This document shows, one piece after another, positions 10,904 through 20,355 of a DNA stretch of 64,000 nt. The first letter of the stretch is position 1, and every line of letters starts with the position of its first letter. The notes below the pieces were generated by a model. That model was not told where the DNA came from and did not search any database. It saw only the letters and a program-made list of their open reading frames with translations. The stretch comes from Henningerozyma blattae CBS 6284. Taxonomy: Eukaryota > Ascomycota > Saccharomycetes > Saccharomycetales > Saccharomycetaceae. The stretch lies in contig NC_020185.1 in assembly GCF_000315915.1 (NCBI RefSeq), positions 620,001-684,000 on the forward strand, written 5' to 3'. A program made the translations under genes and the position numbers.

Positions 10904-12709
10904 CTAGAAAGTAGCAGTTCCTAGAAGAGTAGCCGCATCTCTTGCATTCATTAATGATTCATCCATCTTGCCTGTAGGTGTGGTGGTAGTAGTAGTGGTA
11001 GCGGTGGCTGTTAGATCACCACTGATGTTATCCTCATCATCTTCATTATCTGGCTCATTTTGGTCAGTTCCATTGATAGAATCATCGAATTCTGTACGAT
11101 TCAAACGATCTGCCTCCATAATTGATCTACGACGAGTTTCGCCAGCCCAACTATCACCTTCTACACCTTGTGATGATATAGATGTTGTTAATCCGTTGTT
11201 CCTATTTGAATCATCAGCTTCTTTATTATCATTGATAATCAAGTTCTCTCTTCCCAATCTGGAGAGCCCGCCATTAGGATCAGCCTTTCTAACATCATTT
11301 CTAATTTTTTCCAAAATAGTCAGTTTCTTTCTTTCATAATTAATCTTTTGAACTGTATATTCTTTAATGGATTGATGCAGTTTCTTCTTGTACCAATTTA
11401 ACCAATTTTCCTTTTCATACTTCAAATTCAAGGTAATCCTTTGTAATTTAAAAGTCAATTTTTTTTCATAATCTGAAGCTTCTTTCAATTGTCTATAAGA
11501 TTCGTCTACTTTTAAAGGGTTTATATCTCTTTTACTTCTAAACTTCTTGGCAGTTTCTTGTTTATTCTTCGTGTTACTTTGAGCATTTAATAATTCTCTC
11601 ATAATCAAATGCCTATTTGTTAGAGCTTCTTTAACCACATATGTATCTTTAACGATCCACTCAAGGCCATCATAAAGTGTAGACATATCTAAAGTGGCAA
11701 TGATACTATCAATATTCCCCACAGCATTTATTACTTTACCAAATCGCTTATATAATTGATTTTCTGCATTTGATGCTGTATTTGTTTTATTGACGCTATT
11801 AGAGTTTTGTTTAATTTGATTCAAATCCTTTAATGCCATAAATCCATGACCAAAATTCGATTCATTGGTCCCCAATGATTTTCTTGATCTACTTGATTTA
11901 ACGATTTTCGATTGTAAATCTTTGGAGATCCAATGAAGACTCTTGACATAAGGTCTAAATTCAGATAGTTCAATAACTTCATCATAGGGAGGGCTCAATT
12001 GTTTCAAAGTTTTTCTCTTTAGACCTGTGGCGGGTAATTTGTACTTGGAAATTGGAATATATGTAGAATGATCACTTTCAATGAAAAAGGCCAATTCCTC
12101 CTTTCTTAATATCAATTGATCCATGGCGATTCTATTGAACCATTCTTGAAAGTTTTTCAAAAGTTTAGCAAAATCTTCATGATTTTCAATACCATAGTTT
12201 GTATAAGGAGGTGGGATAGAAGGTATAAATGATTCAGGTAATGAACCATTTAAATATTTGAAAAAATTGTTAAACTCTTCATATGTTTTTTTAATATTTC
12301 TATAAAGTTTTCTGCGGAATGTAGGGATATTGGTGGATACATCGAATATAATACTTGGATTTTCTTGTTGATTCGAAGTAGTACCTGCTCTTTCAATTTT
12401 AGTGACTCGAACTTTCAATGATAGTTTAGGTTCTTTTCTTTCCGGTAATAATGTTGTCTCCAAATCCGGCTGTGGAGGTTCCTCTTTTCTCACTGGAGGT
12501 TCATTCCCAGGAGTGGTCACAGGTGTAGTTTCATTAGGAGTGGAATTTATGTTAGTATCATTATTATCATTAGTGTTATTAGGAGGCTCAGCTGTGCCGG
12601 ATTCAACGGTATCAGTAGTGGTTTCCTGTTCAAGCACCGGAGTTTCTTCAGATGGTTCTGCAAATGGATTGTTATCCATGTCATCAAATATATCATTACC
12701 AAACGACAT
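10904..12709 (-). CDS. VPS17: Retromer sorting-nexin subunit Vps17
   Basis: A 601-residue protein. With Vps5 it forms the membrane-binding sorting-nexin dimer of retromer, which retrieves Vps10 from endosomes to the Golgi. It has an acidic, Thr/Asn/Pro-rich N-terminus (MSFGNDIFDDMDNNPF), a PX domain at about 95-215 (SLKVRVTKIERAG, then FNNFFKYLNGSLPESFIPSIPPP) and a long helical BAR-like C-terminal half. The frame is open for 36 more codons to an ATG at 12817, but that stretch encodes a His/Ile/Tyr/Thr low-complexity peptide from a GT/AT microsatellite. I therefore place the start at 12709. Adjacent to EFT as YOR132-YOR133 in S. cerevisiae. Confidence 0.93.
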   Translation of the reverse strand: MSFGNDIFDDMDNNPFAEPSEETPVLEQETTTDTVESGTAEPPNNTNDNNDTNINSTPNETTPVTTPGNEPPVRKEEPPQPDLETTLLPERKEPKLSLKVRVTKIERAGTTSNQQENPSIIFDVSTNIPTFRRKLYRNIKKTYEEFNNFFKYLNGSLPESFIPSIPPPYTNYGIENHEDFAKLLKNFQEWFNRIAMDQLILRKEELAFFIESDHSTYIPISKYKLPATGLKRKTLKQLSPPYDEVIELSEFRPYVKSLHWISKDLQSKIVKSSRSRKSLGTNESNFGHGFMALKDLNQIKQNSNSVNKTNTASNAENQLYKRFGKVINAVGNIDSIIATLDMSTLYDGLEWIVKDTYVVKEALTNRHLIMRELLNAQSNTKNKQETAKKFRSKRDINPLKVDESYRQLKEASDYEKKLTFKLQRITLNLKYEKENWLNWYKKKLHQSIKEYTVQKINYERKKLTILEKIRNDVRKADPNGGLSRLGRENLIINDNKEADDSNRNNGLTTSISSQGVEGDSWAGETRRRSIMEADRLNRTEFDDSINGTDQNEPDNEDDEDNISGDLTATATTTTTTTPTGKMDESLMNARDAATLLGTATF

Positions 12710-12750
12710 TGTGTGTGTGTATGTGTATATGTATATATGTATATGTATTT
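12710..12750. repeat. GT/AT dinucleotide microsatellite in VPS17 leader
   Basis: A run of GTGTGTGTGTATGTGTATAT type lies directly upstream of the VPS17 start codon. It is in frame with VPS17, so length changes in multiples of three would alter an upstream in-frame extension if the ATG at 12817 were used. Confidence 0.7.
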
Positions 12751-13845
12751 CTCTGTTGTAGTCTTTTTTTTCTTGCAATGTATGGATCTCCCCTTTACGT
12801 ATAAATTTACGTGACAATTGATCGTATATATGTATCCTTATTTTTTTTACAGTATTTTAAAAATAAAAATTAAAAAAAAAAATAATAATAAATTATAATA
12901 CTAATAAAAAAAGTTAAAAAAAAAATGTAAACTCAATAGTATCTATAATCCTCTCTAAGCACTAAATTTCCTAATATAATTCTATGATTATTATACGTAT
13001 ATCATAACCTCGCAAAAAAAGCCCCATCTATAATTCTATTGCAAAACCAACGAAATGAAATTTATATTTTAAGAAATTTCAATAATTTTCAAAAATGTCC
13101 GAAAAAGAGATTTCGTCATCCTACACGATATCACGTGAATTTGAATTTGAATTCCATATACACGTGACACATGATCCCTAAAATGCAGACATAGACCCTA
13201 TTTGTTCCCCATAGCAACCCTCGAAATCTGATAAACCCTAATATCCATATATGGATTAACCCCGCTTCTTTTGATTTCCCCAAATGGCAATACCCCTCAC
13301 GCGTGAAATTCCGGTTTTTCAATCTCTTCAGCCGTCACCTGTCAGAACAGGCAATAGATGCCAGATTCCGAAGGAACGCCCGGCAACTTCTATTGTCATA
13401 TTTGCCTTCTTTGGAGATACCATATCTGGAAACAGCTACGTCTTTCATTCGCCATCAGTCCATCTAAGAAACGTCCGTATAAAAGTTTTTAATGATCTCG
13501 GCCGAAGTCCGTTTTCGCACATTCTGTGACCCCAATGTGCTACGCACTTTTCTAAGGTATCATCCCCCATCTCCAATTCCTCAGCAGCCGTTTCTGTGGT
13601 TCACTACTGCACTTTCTGGGTAACGAAATTCTCTAGTTTCTTTCTCTGGAATTCTTGTAGGTTTATCCTTCAAATTCCTTGTTCTTCCGTTTCTTAACAA
13701 ATTACCATTATACCATTTAATTTATTTTTTTCTATTCTTTTTTCTTTTCTTTTATTATTATTATAATAATTTCTTTTTTCTTGTTCCAAATTATTTCAAT
13801 CTAGGAAAAAGAAATAACAATAAAACAATACACACTACAACTATC

Positions 13846-14278
13846 GTATGTCTTTTTTTTACAATGGACATTGCAAGTTCCTAAATGAGGTTGATGATGA
13901 GATAGATCTTGCAAAAGATGTCAGGAAATAGTGACGAGATCATTAATACATTGTCTTTCTATCGAATGACCTAGGTCATTTTCATGCATACATATAAAAA
14001 TGATTTTATTACATTGAATTTTTTTTCTCCATTGCATCTTTGTTTGGAGAAATGTATATTTATTTTGCTAGCCAATGATTATTACTATCTTTATATTTAA
14101 AATGGTTTGAATCTTATTATTTTCTTTCCAACTTTTAGCCTTTCCTTAATTTGATTTCCGATTTTATACTTTCTCTTTATCTTCTTATTCTGTTTTATCT
14201 AACTTTTATTTCTTGTATTTATATACGTTATTTACTCCCGATTTTTATATTTACCTTTATCTTTCCTTATATCTACAG
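13846..14278 (+). other. Candidate 5'UTR intron of ATO3
   Basis: A consensus 5' splice site GTATGT is at 13846-13851, right after an A-rich leader-like stretch. A branch-like ATCTAAC ends at 14203. A pyrimidine-rich tract then runs to CTACAG at 14273-14278 with no AG in between, 43 bases before the ATO3 ATG. The branch sequence deviates from TACTAAC in its first two bases, so the call is tentative. If unspliced, the ATG inside GTATGT opens an uORF of about 27 codons. Confidence 0.45.
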
Positions 14279-14321
14279 CCTCTGTACTTTTTACACTCTC
14301 ATATAAACTTACGTTTAAATA

Positions 14322-15191
14322 ATGTTATCTTCGTCAGAATCATCTTCACATGCTATGGAAAAACACACAGAAGTGATAAACGAAACAAAATCATACCCAC
14401 AAGAAGAAGAATCTGCTCAACAATCGCTAATGTCAAAATCACAAGAAGAAGTTCAAGAATATGAACAAGTTTCATCTAATTCAGAATTTGTTACTTTAGG
14501 TAACCACACTTTCAAGAGAGCTGATTTATTGCATGCTTTGGGTGCAGAATTTAACAATGCTGGTCAACAAATGGCTGCATACAGTGAACCTGCTGTCAAA
14601 CGTCTAGCCAACCCAATCCCATTAGGTTTAGCTTCTTTCTCCTTATCTTGTATGTGTCTTTCTTTGGTTAATGCCAATGTCCGTGGTACTAATAATGTTA
14701 AATTGTTAATTTCAGAATTCATGTTTTTTGGTGGTGCCATTGAATTGTTTGCTGGTTTGTTATGTTTTGTTACAGGTGATACTTACGCTATGACTGTCTT
14801 TTCTTCCTTTGGTGGGTTCTGGATTAGTTGGGGTTGTATCAACACTGATCAATTTCACAGTATTTCTGGCTACGGTGATGATACTAAGATGTTTAATAAT
14901 GTTTGTGGGTTTTTCTTAGCTGCTTGGACTGTCTTTACATTTTTGGTTTTGATGTGTACGTTGAAAAGTACCTGGGGTTTGTTCTTATTGCTATTATTTT
15001 TAGATTTAACTTTCCTAATGCTTTGTATCGGTACTTTCATTGGTAATAACAAATGTAACGAGGCTGGTGGTTATTTCGGTATATTGGCCAGTTGTTGTGG
15101 TTGGTACTCATTATATTGTATGATTGTAACTCCAGAAAATTCATACTTCCCATTGGTCGCCACTACAATGCCAAACTTCCCAGTCGTTTAA
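14322..15191 (+). CDS. ATO3: Acetate/ammonium transporter-family protein Ato3
   Basis: A 289-residue GPR1/FUN34/YaaH (AceTr) family membrane protein. In S. cerevisiae Ato3 is a plasma-membrane protein proposed to export ammonium. A hydrophilic N-terminus (about 1-95, Ser/Glu-rich) is followed by the family signature NPIPLGLASFSL and six hydrophobic segments, for example LLISEFMFFGGAIELFAGLL and YAMTVFSSFGGFWISWG. The C-terminus is short. It is divergent from VPS17 and faces the tRNA-rich region. In S. cerevisiae ATO3 (YDR384C) also neighbours EFT2, so synteny supports ATO3 over ADY2/ATO2. Confidence 0.93.
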   Translation: MLSSSESSSHAMEKHTEVINETKSYPQEEESAQQSLMSKSQEEVQEYEQVSSNSEFVTLGNHTFKRADLLHALGAEFNNAGQQMAAYSEPAVKRLANPIPLGLASFSLSCMCLSLVNANVRGTNNVKLLISEFMFFGGAIELFAGLLCFVTGDTYAMTVFSSFGGFWISWGCINTDQFHSISGYGDDTKMFNNVCGFFLAAWTVFTFLVLMCTLKSTWGLFLLLLFLDLTFLMLCIGTFIGNNKCNEAGGYFGILASCCGWYSLYCMIVTPENSYFPLVATTMPNFPVV

Positions 15192-16176
15192 ACTTTTACT
15201 ACTGCATTTTGTAATTCCTTATTTCCTACAATGCATTAATTTGTTTGTTTGTTTTGTACACTACTTCATAAAATAATATTATCATCATATCATAATGTGG
15301 GTTGATTGATTCACATAGCATTCCCTAATTTTAAAAAAAAAATTTTCTCTAAATCAAAAAAGAACAACTTAAAAAAATAATAAAACTAATAAAATATAGC
15401 TTTATACATTTGTAACTTTTTTTCTTATTTACTTTCATTCTAATTCTTTCATTTTATATCATTCTAATTTTATTTGTAATAATTTTATTATTATTATTAT
15501 TCACTTTATATATATATATGAGTTCACTTTATAAATTCTTGCTATGACGTAATGCGAAGAAGAAAAGCGGTGTTAGAGAGCGGATATTTCCTAAAATAGA
15601 CATCTTTTGTTTCGGTGGGAATGCTGAGAATGTTACACAAAGAAATAGTTTATTAAGCGCGTCACATAATGAAACTACTATATTTCCTGATGACTCAAAT
15701 TATGCAAAATAAAAATATAATGCATGTCCAAGAATCAGATACTTTGTAAATGTTCTTTATGTTTTACTTGTAAATATGGATAGATAATATATTAATTGAC
15801 CTTCCAGTTTAACCTCTATTGTTTCAAATATACTTTATTTGTCGAGTAAACTGTATACAAACTTTTTAAATATCATAGTCAAAATATAAGTTCTTAATTG
15901 GTCAAGGAAGTCCTGTAAAATCTAAGATATATTGCATTCTTGCAACGCTTTGAGTCAGGAACACAGTTATAACCGTTCAATTGAGCTGCAGCGGCATTAG
16001 ATCGAGGAATCCCGTCATCCTGATATTTGCCGTTAATACAAGTAATATAGAGTCATCTTAACTTGTTACAGGATTGACTACAACTGACTGATCTATAAGT
16101 AGTAGGACTCACAAATAAAAAATACCACAACTATTTAGTAGCTTGTAAGTCACGCTATGGCTACTATTTTATCAAT

Positions 16177-16560
16177 GTCACGATATCGAGTGACTCTATC
16201 CTGTCCAGGGATAGATCACGTGATGTGAGCTATCCCATTCTGAGAAATGAAGAAATTTTGCATTTGGGAAGAAGAATTAGAGGAAATGATAAGTGTCGAG
16301 AGATGAGTATATAAGAATGAAGAAAATTATATAGAGAGAAGAGAAGAGAAAAGAAGTTAAGAAGTGAGGGGTCGAGAGATAGAGGACTGGGAACTGATTA
16401 ACGGAATTTAGATATTGTGATCTTTCAGATATTTCGATCTTTAAGATTAAAAGTGTTTGAAATCGTGTATATTAGTTGTATATTAATTTTATAGTATAAT
16501 AGTCTGGAATAAAATCACGTGTGGAAGTGAGTAAGTGTTATAAATTTTTGGCTATCTTAT
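16177..16560 (+). promoter_or_regulatory. Orphan promoter-like block with dyads and TATA
   Basis: Inverted repeats GTCAC/GTGAC flank GATATC (16177-16194). GGGATAG and CTATCCC (16208-16214, 16230-16236) flank the palindrome ATCACGTGAT (16215-16224). About 80 bases on is a TATA-like AGTATATAAG (near 16308), followed by a purine-rich GAGA stretch (16330-16390). A second ATCACGTG is at 16514-16521. No ORF follows. It may drive a non-coding RNA, be an LTR remnant, or be the remains of a lost gene. Confidence 0.3.
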
Positions 16561-16660
16561 TGATGAAAGCAAAATAACTTGATAGATTATTTGATAATTG
16601 AATGAATAGTTCTATATTTTAAATTAAAGATACTTAATCACATAAATAACAGTATAAAAC

Positions 16661-16714
16661 AATAACTGTTGATAACAAAATAACTGCTGATAATAAAATA
16701 ACTGTTGACAATAA
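16661..16714. repeat. 18-bp tandem repeat, three copies
   Basis: Three consecutive units, AATAACTGTTGATAACAA, AATAACTGCTGATAATAA and AATAACTGTTGACAATAA, at 16661-16678, 16679-16696 and 16697-16714. They differ at a few positions. Located downstream of the tRNA pair, no coding context. Confidence 0.9.
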
Positions 16715-16829
16715 AAATAATAAAATTAAAATAACAATAAAATACGATTAAAGGTAATAATAAAAATAAAACAAACATTCTTAGAATATGTGACACAAAG
16801 CATAAAATTGTTACACACAAAAATTGTGA

Positions 16830-16849
16830 CAATTTTGCAAAAATAAAAT
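16830..16849 (-). terminator. Pol III T-run terminator after tRNA-Asp
   Basis: On the minus strand the tRNA-Asp 3' end is followed within about 10 nt by TTTT and TTTTT runs separated by one A, the usual yeast Pol III stop signal. Confidence 0.7.
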
Positions 16850-16921
16850 CTCCTCGACGGGGAATTGAACCCAGATCTGGCACGCGACAAGCGCCCATTC
16901 TAACCATTAAACTATCGGGGA
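16850..16921 (-). tRNA. tRNA-Asp (GUC)
   Basis: 72-nt cloverleaf on the minus strand with anticodon GTC in the loop CTTGTCGC, D-arm TAGTTTAATGGTTAGAATGG and T-loop GGGTTCAATTCCC. It closely resembles yeast tRNA-Asp. Two stem positions do not pair: C4 faces A69 in the acceptor stem and U50 faces C64 in the T-stem. The copy may therefore be weakened. It lies 18 nt downstream of tRNA-Arg on the same strand. Short T-runs follow its 3' end as Pol III terminators. Confidence 0.88.
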
Positions 16922-16939
16922 AAATTGAAAGAAGTAAAG

Positions 16940-17011
16940 CACTCACGGTGGGGGTCGAACCCACAATCTTCTGATTAGAAGTCAGACGCGTTGCCATTAC
17001 GCCACGCGAGC
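16940..17011 (-). tRNA. tRNA-Arg (UCU)
   Basis: 72-nt tRNA on the minus strand: acceptor start GCTCGCG, D-arm TGGCGTAATGGCAACGCG, anticodon stem-loop CTGACTTCTAATCAG (anticodon TCT), T-arm GTGGGTTCGACCCCCAC. All stems pair. It is the upstream member of an Arg-Asp tandem pair separated by 18 nt. In S. cerevisiae the same pair is made as one dimeric precursor from the internal promoter of the Arg gene, and the short spacer suggests the same here. Confidence 0.95.
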
Positions 17012-18944
17012 TTTATTTCTTGTGAACCTGTGACATAGTGATACTGTCAGTACACTGTGTCTAGGGTTAGAAGCTTACAAGCCCTAACTAAATCAGAAAC
17101 GTTCGTGTCAACATGTTGCAACGCGTAAACTCGCTTGTATATAAAGCGATGCCCATGAGGCATCTATATAGAATTACACAGAATAAGATAAGTAAGTTAT
17201 AGTTATAAGAATAATCAGGGTTATAGTCATCTGAAAAATACTAGCCAGATCACTATATAATAGAAATTTCAAATTTTATGGATTTACTAATCCCGCAAGA
17301 GCACTTAGGAGAAATTTCTCTTTAGGATTTCAAACAGATTCAGTTTGTAGCTTAAAAATCATTTAAGTATTTAATAATTTTTGTGAAGACTGCCAACGTA
17401 ACGCTAGAAAAATTAAAGCGGGGAAGGTGATATTCTTGCAAATACTTATTAAGGTGTGGATATATGAAATATTTTTCAAAGACTATCTTTACTAGTTATT
17501 AAATGATATTTGTTTGAAAATAACTAGAACAATTTTCATATATTTACAGAAAATTCTCCTGTATTATATAGATATGGTAGTTTGTTTGTTTTTTTCAAAT
17601 AAAGTCTGTATTTTATAAGAAAAATATAAATCTTTAAAAGCTTAGAATTAGTCTGACAATGCTAAAGAAAAATAATCCATTTATAGCCTCTACACCGTTA
17701 TTCATAATTCGCGTCTATTTAAAGTTCCAGTAATCGAAAATGTTGTCTAATGTTAAAAGGATATCTATTTTTTTTCAATAAGAAAAAGACACTTAATCAC
17801 AATTCATATAAATCTTTCTATTAGGAACCCAAATACTATTAAAAAATTAGCTTGATTTATCATGATATTATTCTATCATTTAGCTTTGTAAACAAAAAAC
17901 GACCCATCAATCCGTAGTTCCTTAATTTGTAAGAAATTAGTCGTAAGATATTATGTCCTATGGTTGTTATATTATTATGGTAGAATCAACAAATAATCGT
18001 TTTTATTAAAAATCTCCTTTAGTTAGAATAAGTTTAAAAAAGAAATGTTTTATTCATCGTTCGCATATCTGATCTGTTTTCTTTAAAGAATATTTTATTA
18101 AAGTAGAATGTTAAATATTGAGCAAGTAGACCAAAACATGTAATTTTTTTTTGTGTATAAATTCAAATTATTCAAGAAACTAATTAATAGCACAATGGAT
18201 AGTTTTCAATTGTACATCAAAATAATAATTATATATGAAATTTACAATTAAAACCCTTTTTTCGGAGTTTTTTTTAGGGCATTGATACCCCGGAGAGGTA
18301 ATTCTTGAGAAACAAGATGTGATGAGCATATTCTGTACATGATTTTCTCACTTAGATAAAAAGATAAATTATTAACCCTGAGGGATAAAGAAAAAACTCT
18401 GTAGAATACAGCAAAGACACAGATTTACAATATATTTGAATATTTTTCTTTTCATTTCAAGGGCCTATTGGTATATATGAAGAAAAATAAATTCAAAATG
18501 TAAATAGTGCTACAATAAATATAATAAATGAAACCTAGATATTTAATTGATTGCACCCATTGTAATTTATGTTTTGAACAAGATTGCAGTTCAACAAAGA
18601 TGATGAAGAATTGTGTGCATAATTAATTAACAAATTCTTCTTGGCTATTGTATGATTTTTATAAGTTTTAATCCTATAAACCATCTTAACCAAAAAACCT
18701 CGACATGCCTATTTACTAACTAATATTACCCTTCTCCTTTCTTCAACTGGTACTTTTAAAGTTCATACTAACCTAGGAAAGAATGTTGCTTTTGAAAATG
18801 AATTGTTAAAAGGATTTTATAAATGATATTACCTATATATAATTTGATGATAATCAATTAAATAATATAAATACTATTAGTTACTAAAAGATTAAAAGTT
18901 ATTAAGATATTAAAATACAATAGTTTATAATTTTAAATTACTGT
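17012..18944. other. Gene-poor region between tRNA-Arg and RPP2B
   Basis: 1.9 kb with no frame of note. 17030-17400 resembles a decayed LTR (separate entry). 17640-18250 is featureless AT-rich DNA. A somewhat GC-richer segment at about 18255-18440 has a C-box-like GTGATGA near 18320 and a CTGA near 18379, but no terminal stem that I can find, so no snoRNA is called. The rest is the RPP2B 3' flank. Confidence 0.45.
17030..17400 (+). mobile_element. Possible decayed solo LTR (Ty1/copia type)
   Basis: Just upstream of the tRNA-Arg gene, where Ty1-type elements insert. TGTTG occurs at 17114-17118, a TATA element TATATAAAG at 17138-17146, then TATAGAATTACACAGAAT (17167-17184) and TTTTATGGATTTACTAATCC (17274-17293). 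These resemble, in order, the TATA/R region and 3' part of S. cerevisiae Ty1/Ty2 delta LTRs as I remember them. No TG...CA ends, target-site duplication or internal Ty genes could be fixed, so boundaries are approximate. Confidence 0.35.
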
Positions 18945-19274
18945 TTAATCGAATAAACCGAAACCCATGTCATCATCGGATTCTTCCTTGGCTTCTTCTT
19001 CCTTTTCTTCTTCAGCGGCAGCAGCACCACCAGCGGCAGCAGCACCGGAGGTGGCAGCAGCAGCACCACCAGCTGGGACAGAAGCGAATTTCTTTTGACC
19101 TTCAGCAATGATTTCGGCCAAAGAACCCTTACCTTCCAAAGAAGCTAACAATTCCTTGATTCTAGCATCGTTAGCTTCAACACCGACAGTTTCGACAACA
19201 GCCTTGATGTCAGCAACAGATGGAGTGGCATTACCACCTTCAACCAATAATAAGTAAGCAGCTAAGTACTTCAT
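18945..19274 (-). CDS. RPP2B: 60S acidic ribosomal stalk protein P2-beta
   Basis: A 109-residue P2-type stalk protein. It starts [14 protein letters not shown], has the helical dimerisation domain (about 1-65), then an Ala/Gly hinge (about 68-88) and an acidic Glu/Lys/Asp tail. It ends with [11 protein letters not shown], the conserved peptide that contacts elongation factors including eEF2, encoded elsewhere in this window. P1/P2 dimers bind P0 on the large subunit. Strong codon bias matches high expression. Synteny with YDR382W and the [10 protein letters not shown] start favour RPP2B over RPP2A. Confidence 0.96.
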   Translation of the reverse strand: MKYLAAYLLLVEGGNATPSVADIKAVVETVGVEANDARIKELLASLEGKGSLAEIIAEGQKKFASVPAGGAAAATSGAAAAGGAAAAEEEKEEEAKEESDDDMGFGLFD

Positions 19275-20355
19275 TTTAATATAAATAAATTGTTAATTTG
19301 TTCCTTTGTTATTGGAAGTTGAAATAATCGATTTAAGCTAGTAAATAAAAACAGCAGACTATTCCTTAGTTTCTTTAAATACAAACAAGAGTAAAATAAA
19401 AAAAAATTAAATAACTAGAATAAAAGATTGAATTTTGCACAAAAATACAATGCTAGTGGAAAAAAATTGTATAAAATTATATCAATTATACATCAAAATC
19501 TTTCGCTCATTCTGCATCAGATTCAGTTGGAAAAAAAATTTCAGCATCGGACAAAAATTTTTCAAAAAAATTTTTTTTATCAGCTTGTATCACTTTGCAC
19601 GGCGGACCGAAAAATTCGCATTCTAACACGTGCGTACATATCTAGTTTAGTACACATTCTCATCCGGACATTTTTTTTTTTCAAGATTGAAATTTTTTCT
19701 TCCTTTCCGTTTTCGGATTATAGAGATGAGTAATAATAATTATTTATTCATTTTATTGATTTATCGTGAAGAACTATAACCGATTTTAAAGTTTTGAAAT
19801 TCAGTGGAATTAATCAATTTGGTAATAATATCCATATTTTTACCAAAAGACTTATATGCGAACCACATATTTTTGTTTGGACAACTAGGTGTGTCACCGT
19901 TTCCTCTTTCTTAGAAAAGAGTCATCGCCAAATATTTTATGTGTACCCTTTTAAACTATTAAAGTAAATTATTATTACGTTTATTGTGGATAGCCAATAT
20001 ATCGCTTCGTGTCTTGCTTACTTAGACATTGGCAGTGGGGAATTTTAGAATGCTTTGTTAGTACTATTTTTTCTGAATGAATGATCATCACTTAAGATGA
20101 TTGGTCATCTTGAGTCTTATAAGAATAACCATGATTTCTTCTATATATTTTAATGTCCTTGTATTATAAAACTAAAGTGTTTTAAATCCTTTATTTTTTT
20201 ATCTTTTTTGTAACCTTTTTATCTTACAGCTAAGTATTTAAGGTATACATAATATTTGCTAGAAGCCCAGTTGTTTTACTATTTGAAAAATTGAGAAAAA
20301 AATTGTTACAAGTACATATATTGTATTCACCACCCCCCCACAAAGACTGTAAAAG
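19275..20355. promoter_or_regulatory. Divergent RPP2B/ORT1 promoter region
   Basis: A Rap1-like CATCCGGACAT is at 19661-19671 and CACGTG at 19627-19632, both suited to the ribosomal-protein gene RPP2B on the minus strand. A Gcn4-type GAGTCAT (reverse of ATGACTC) is at 19919-19925, about 430 bases before the ORT1 ATG. That fits general amino-acid control of an arginine-pathway gene. The last 40 bases before ORT1 include a run of Cs (about 20333-20339). Frames of 63-101 codons on the plus strand near 19430-19730 are AT-rich noise. Confidence 0.5.

Larger units (their letters stand above)
12710..14321. promoter_or_regulatory. Divergent VPS17/ATO3 intergenic region
   Basis: A 1.6-kb divergent region. 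TCACGTG-type sites (CACGTG) occur at 13132-13137 and 13161-13166, and an ACGCGT at about 13299. From 13260 to 13640 the DNA is richer in GC and pyrimidines, then changes to a T/C tract (13720-13790) and an A-rich stretch (13801-13845) that looks like an ATO3 transcript leader. This is followed by the candidate intron listed separately. No protein gene is convincing: the 81-codon plus frame at 13284-13529 shows no family features. Confidence 0.5.
15192..16849. other. Gene-poor region downstream of ATO3
   Basis: No protein gene can be supported. The first 350 bases are the AT-rich ATO3 3' flank. A frame open for about 55 codons without an ATG ends near 15710 (contains FCFGGNAENVTQRN) and is noted only. 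From 16170 to 16550 there is a promoter-like block with dyads and a TATA-like element, listed separately, and near 16660 an 18-bp tandem repeat. NKP1 and YOR131C, expected nearby from S. cerevisiae synteny, are not seen. Confidence 0.5.

Noticed and set aside
12710..12817. VPS17 start at the upstream ATG (12817)
   Set aside because: The extra 36 codons translate a GT/AT microsatellite, and the family N-terminus starts at 12709.
13130..13166. CDEI-like ATCACGTG sites as part of a centromere
   Set aside because: No AT-rich CDEII of the right length followed by a CDEIII core; more likely Cbf1 promoter sites.
15540..15710. Open stretch of about 55 codons with protein-like text (FCFGGNAENVTQRN)
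   Set aside because: No ATG, no extension in other frames and no recognised family. A length like this is expected by chance in several kb over six frames.
16638..16997. 119-codon minus-strand frame across the tRNA genes
   Set aside because: It reads through both tRNAs and AT-rich flank; no protein features.
18300..18440. C/D-box snoRNA (GTGATGA near 18320, CTGA near 18379)
   Set aside because: No terminal stem flanks the boxes and no clear rRNA guide; such short boxes are common by chance.
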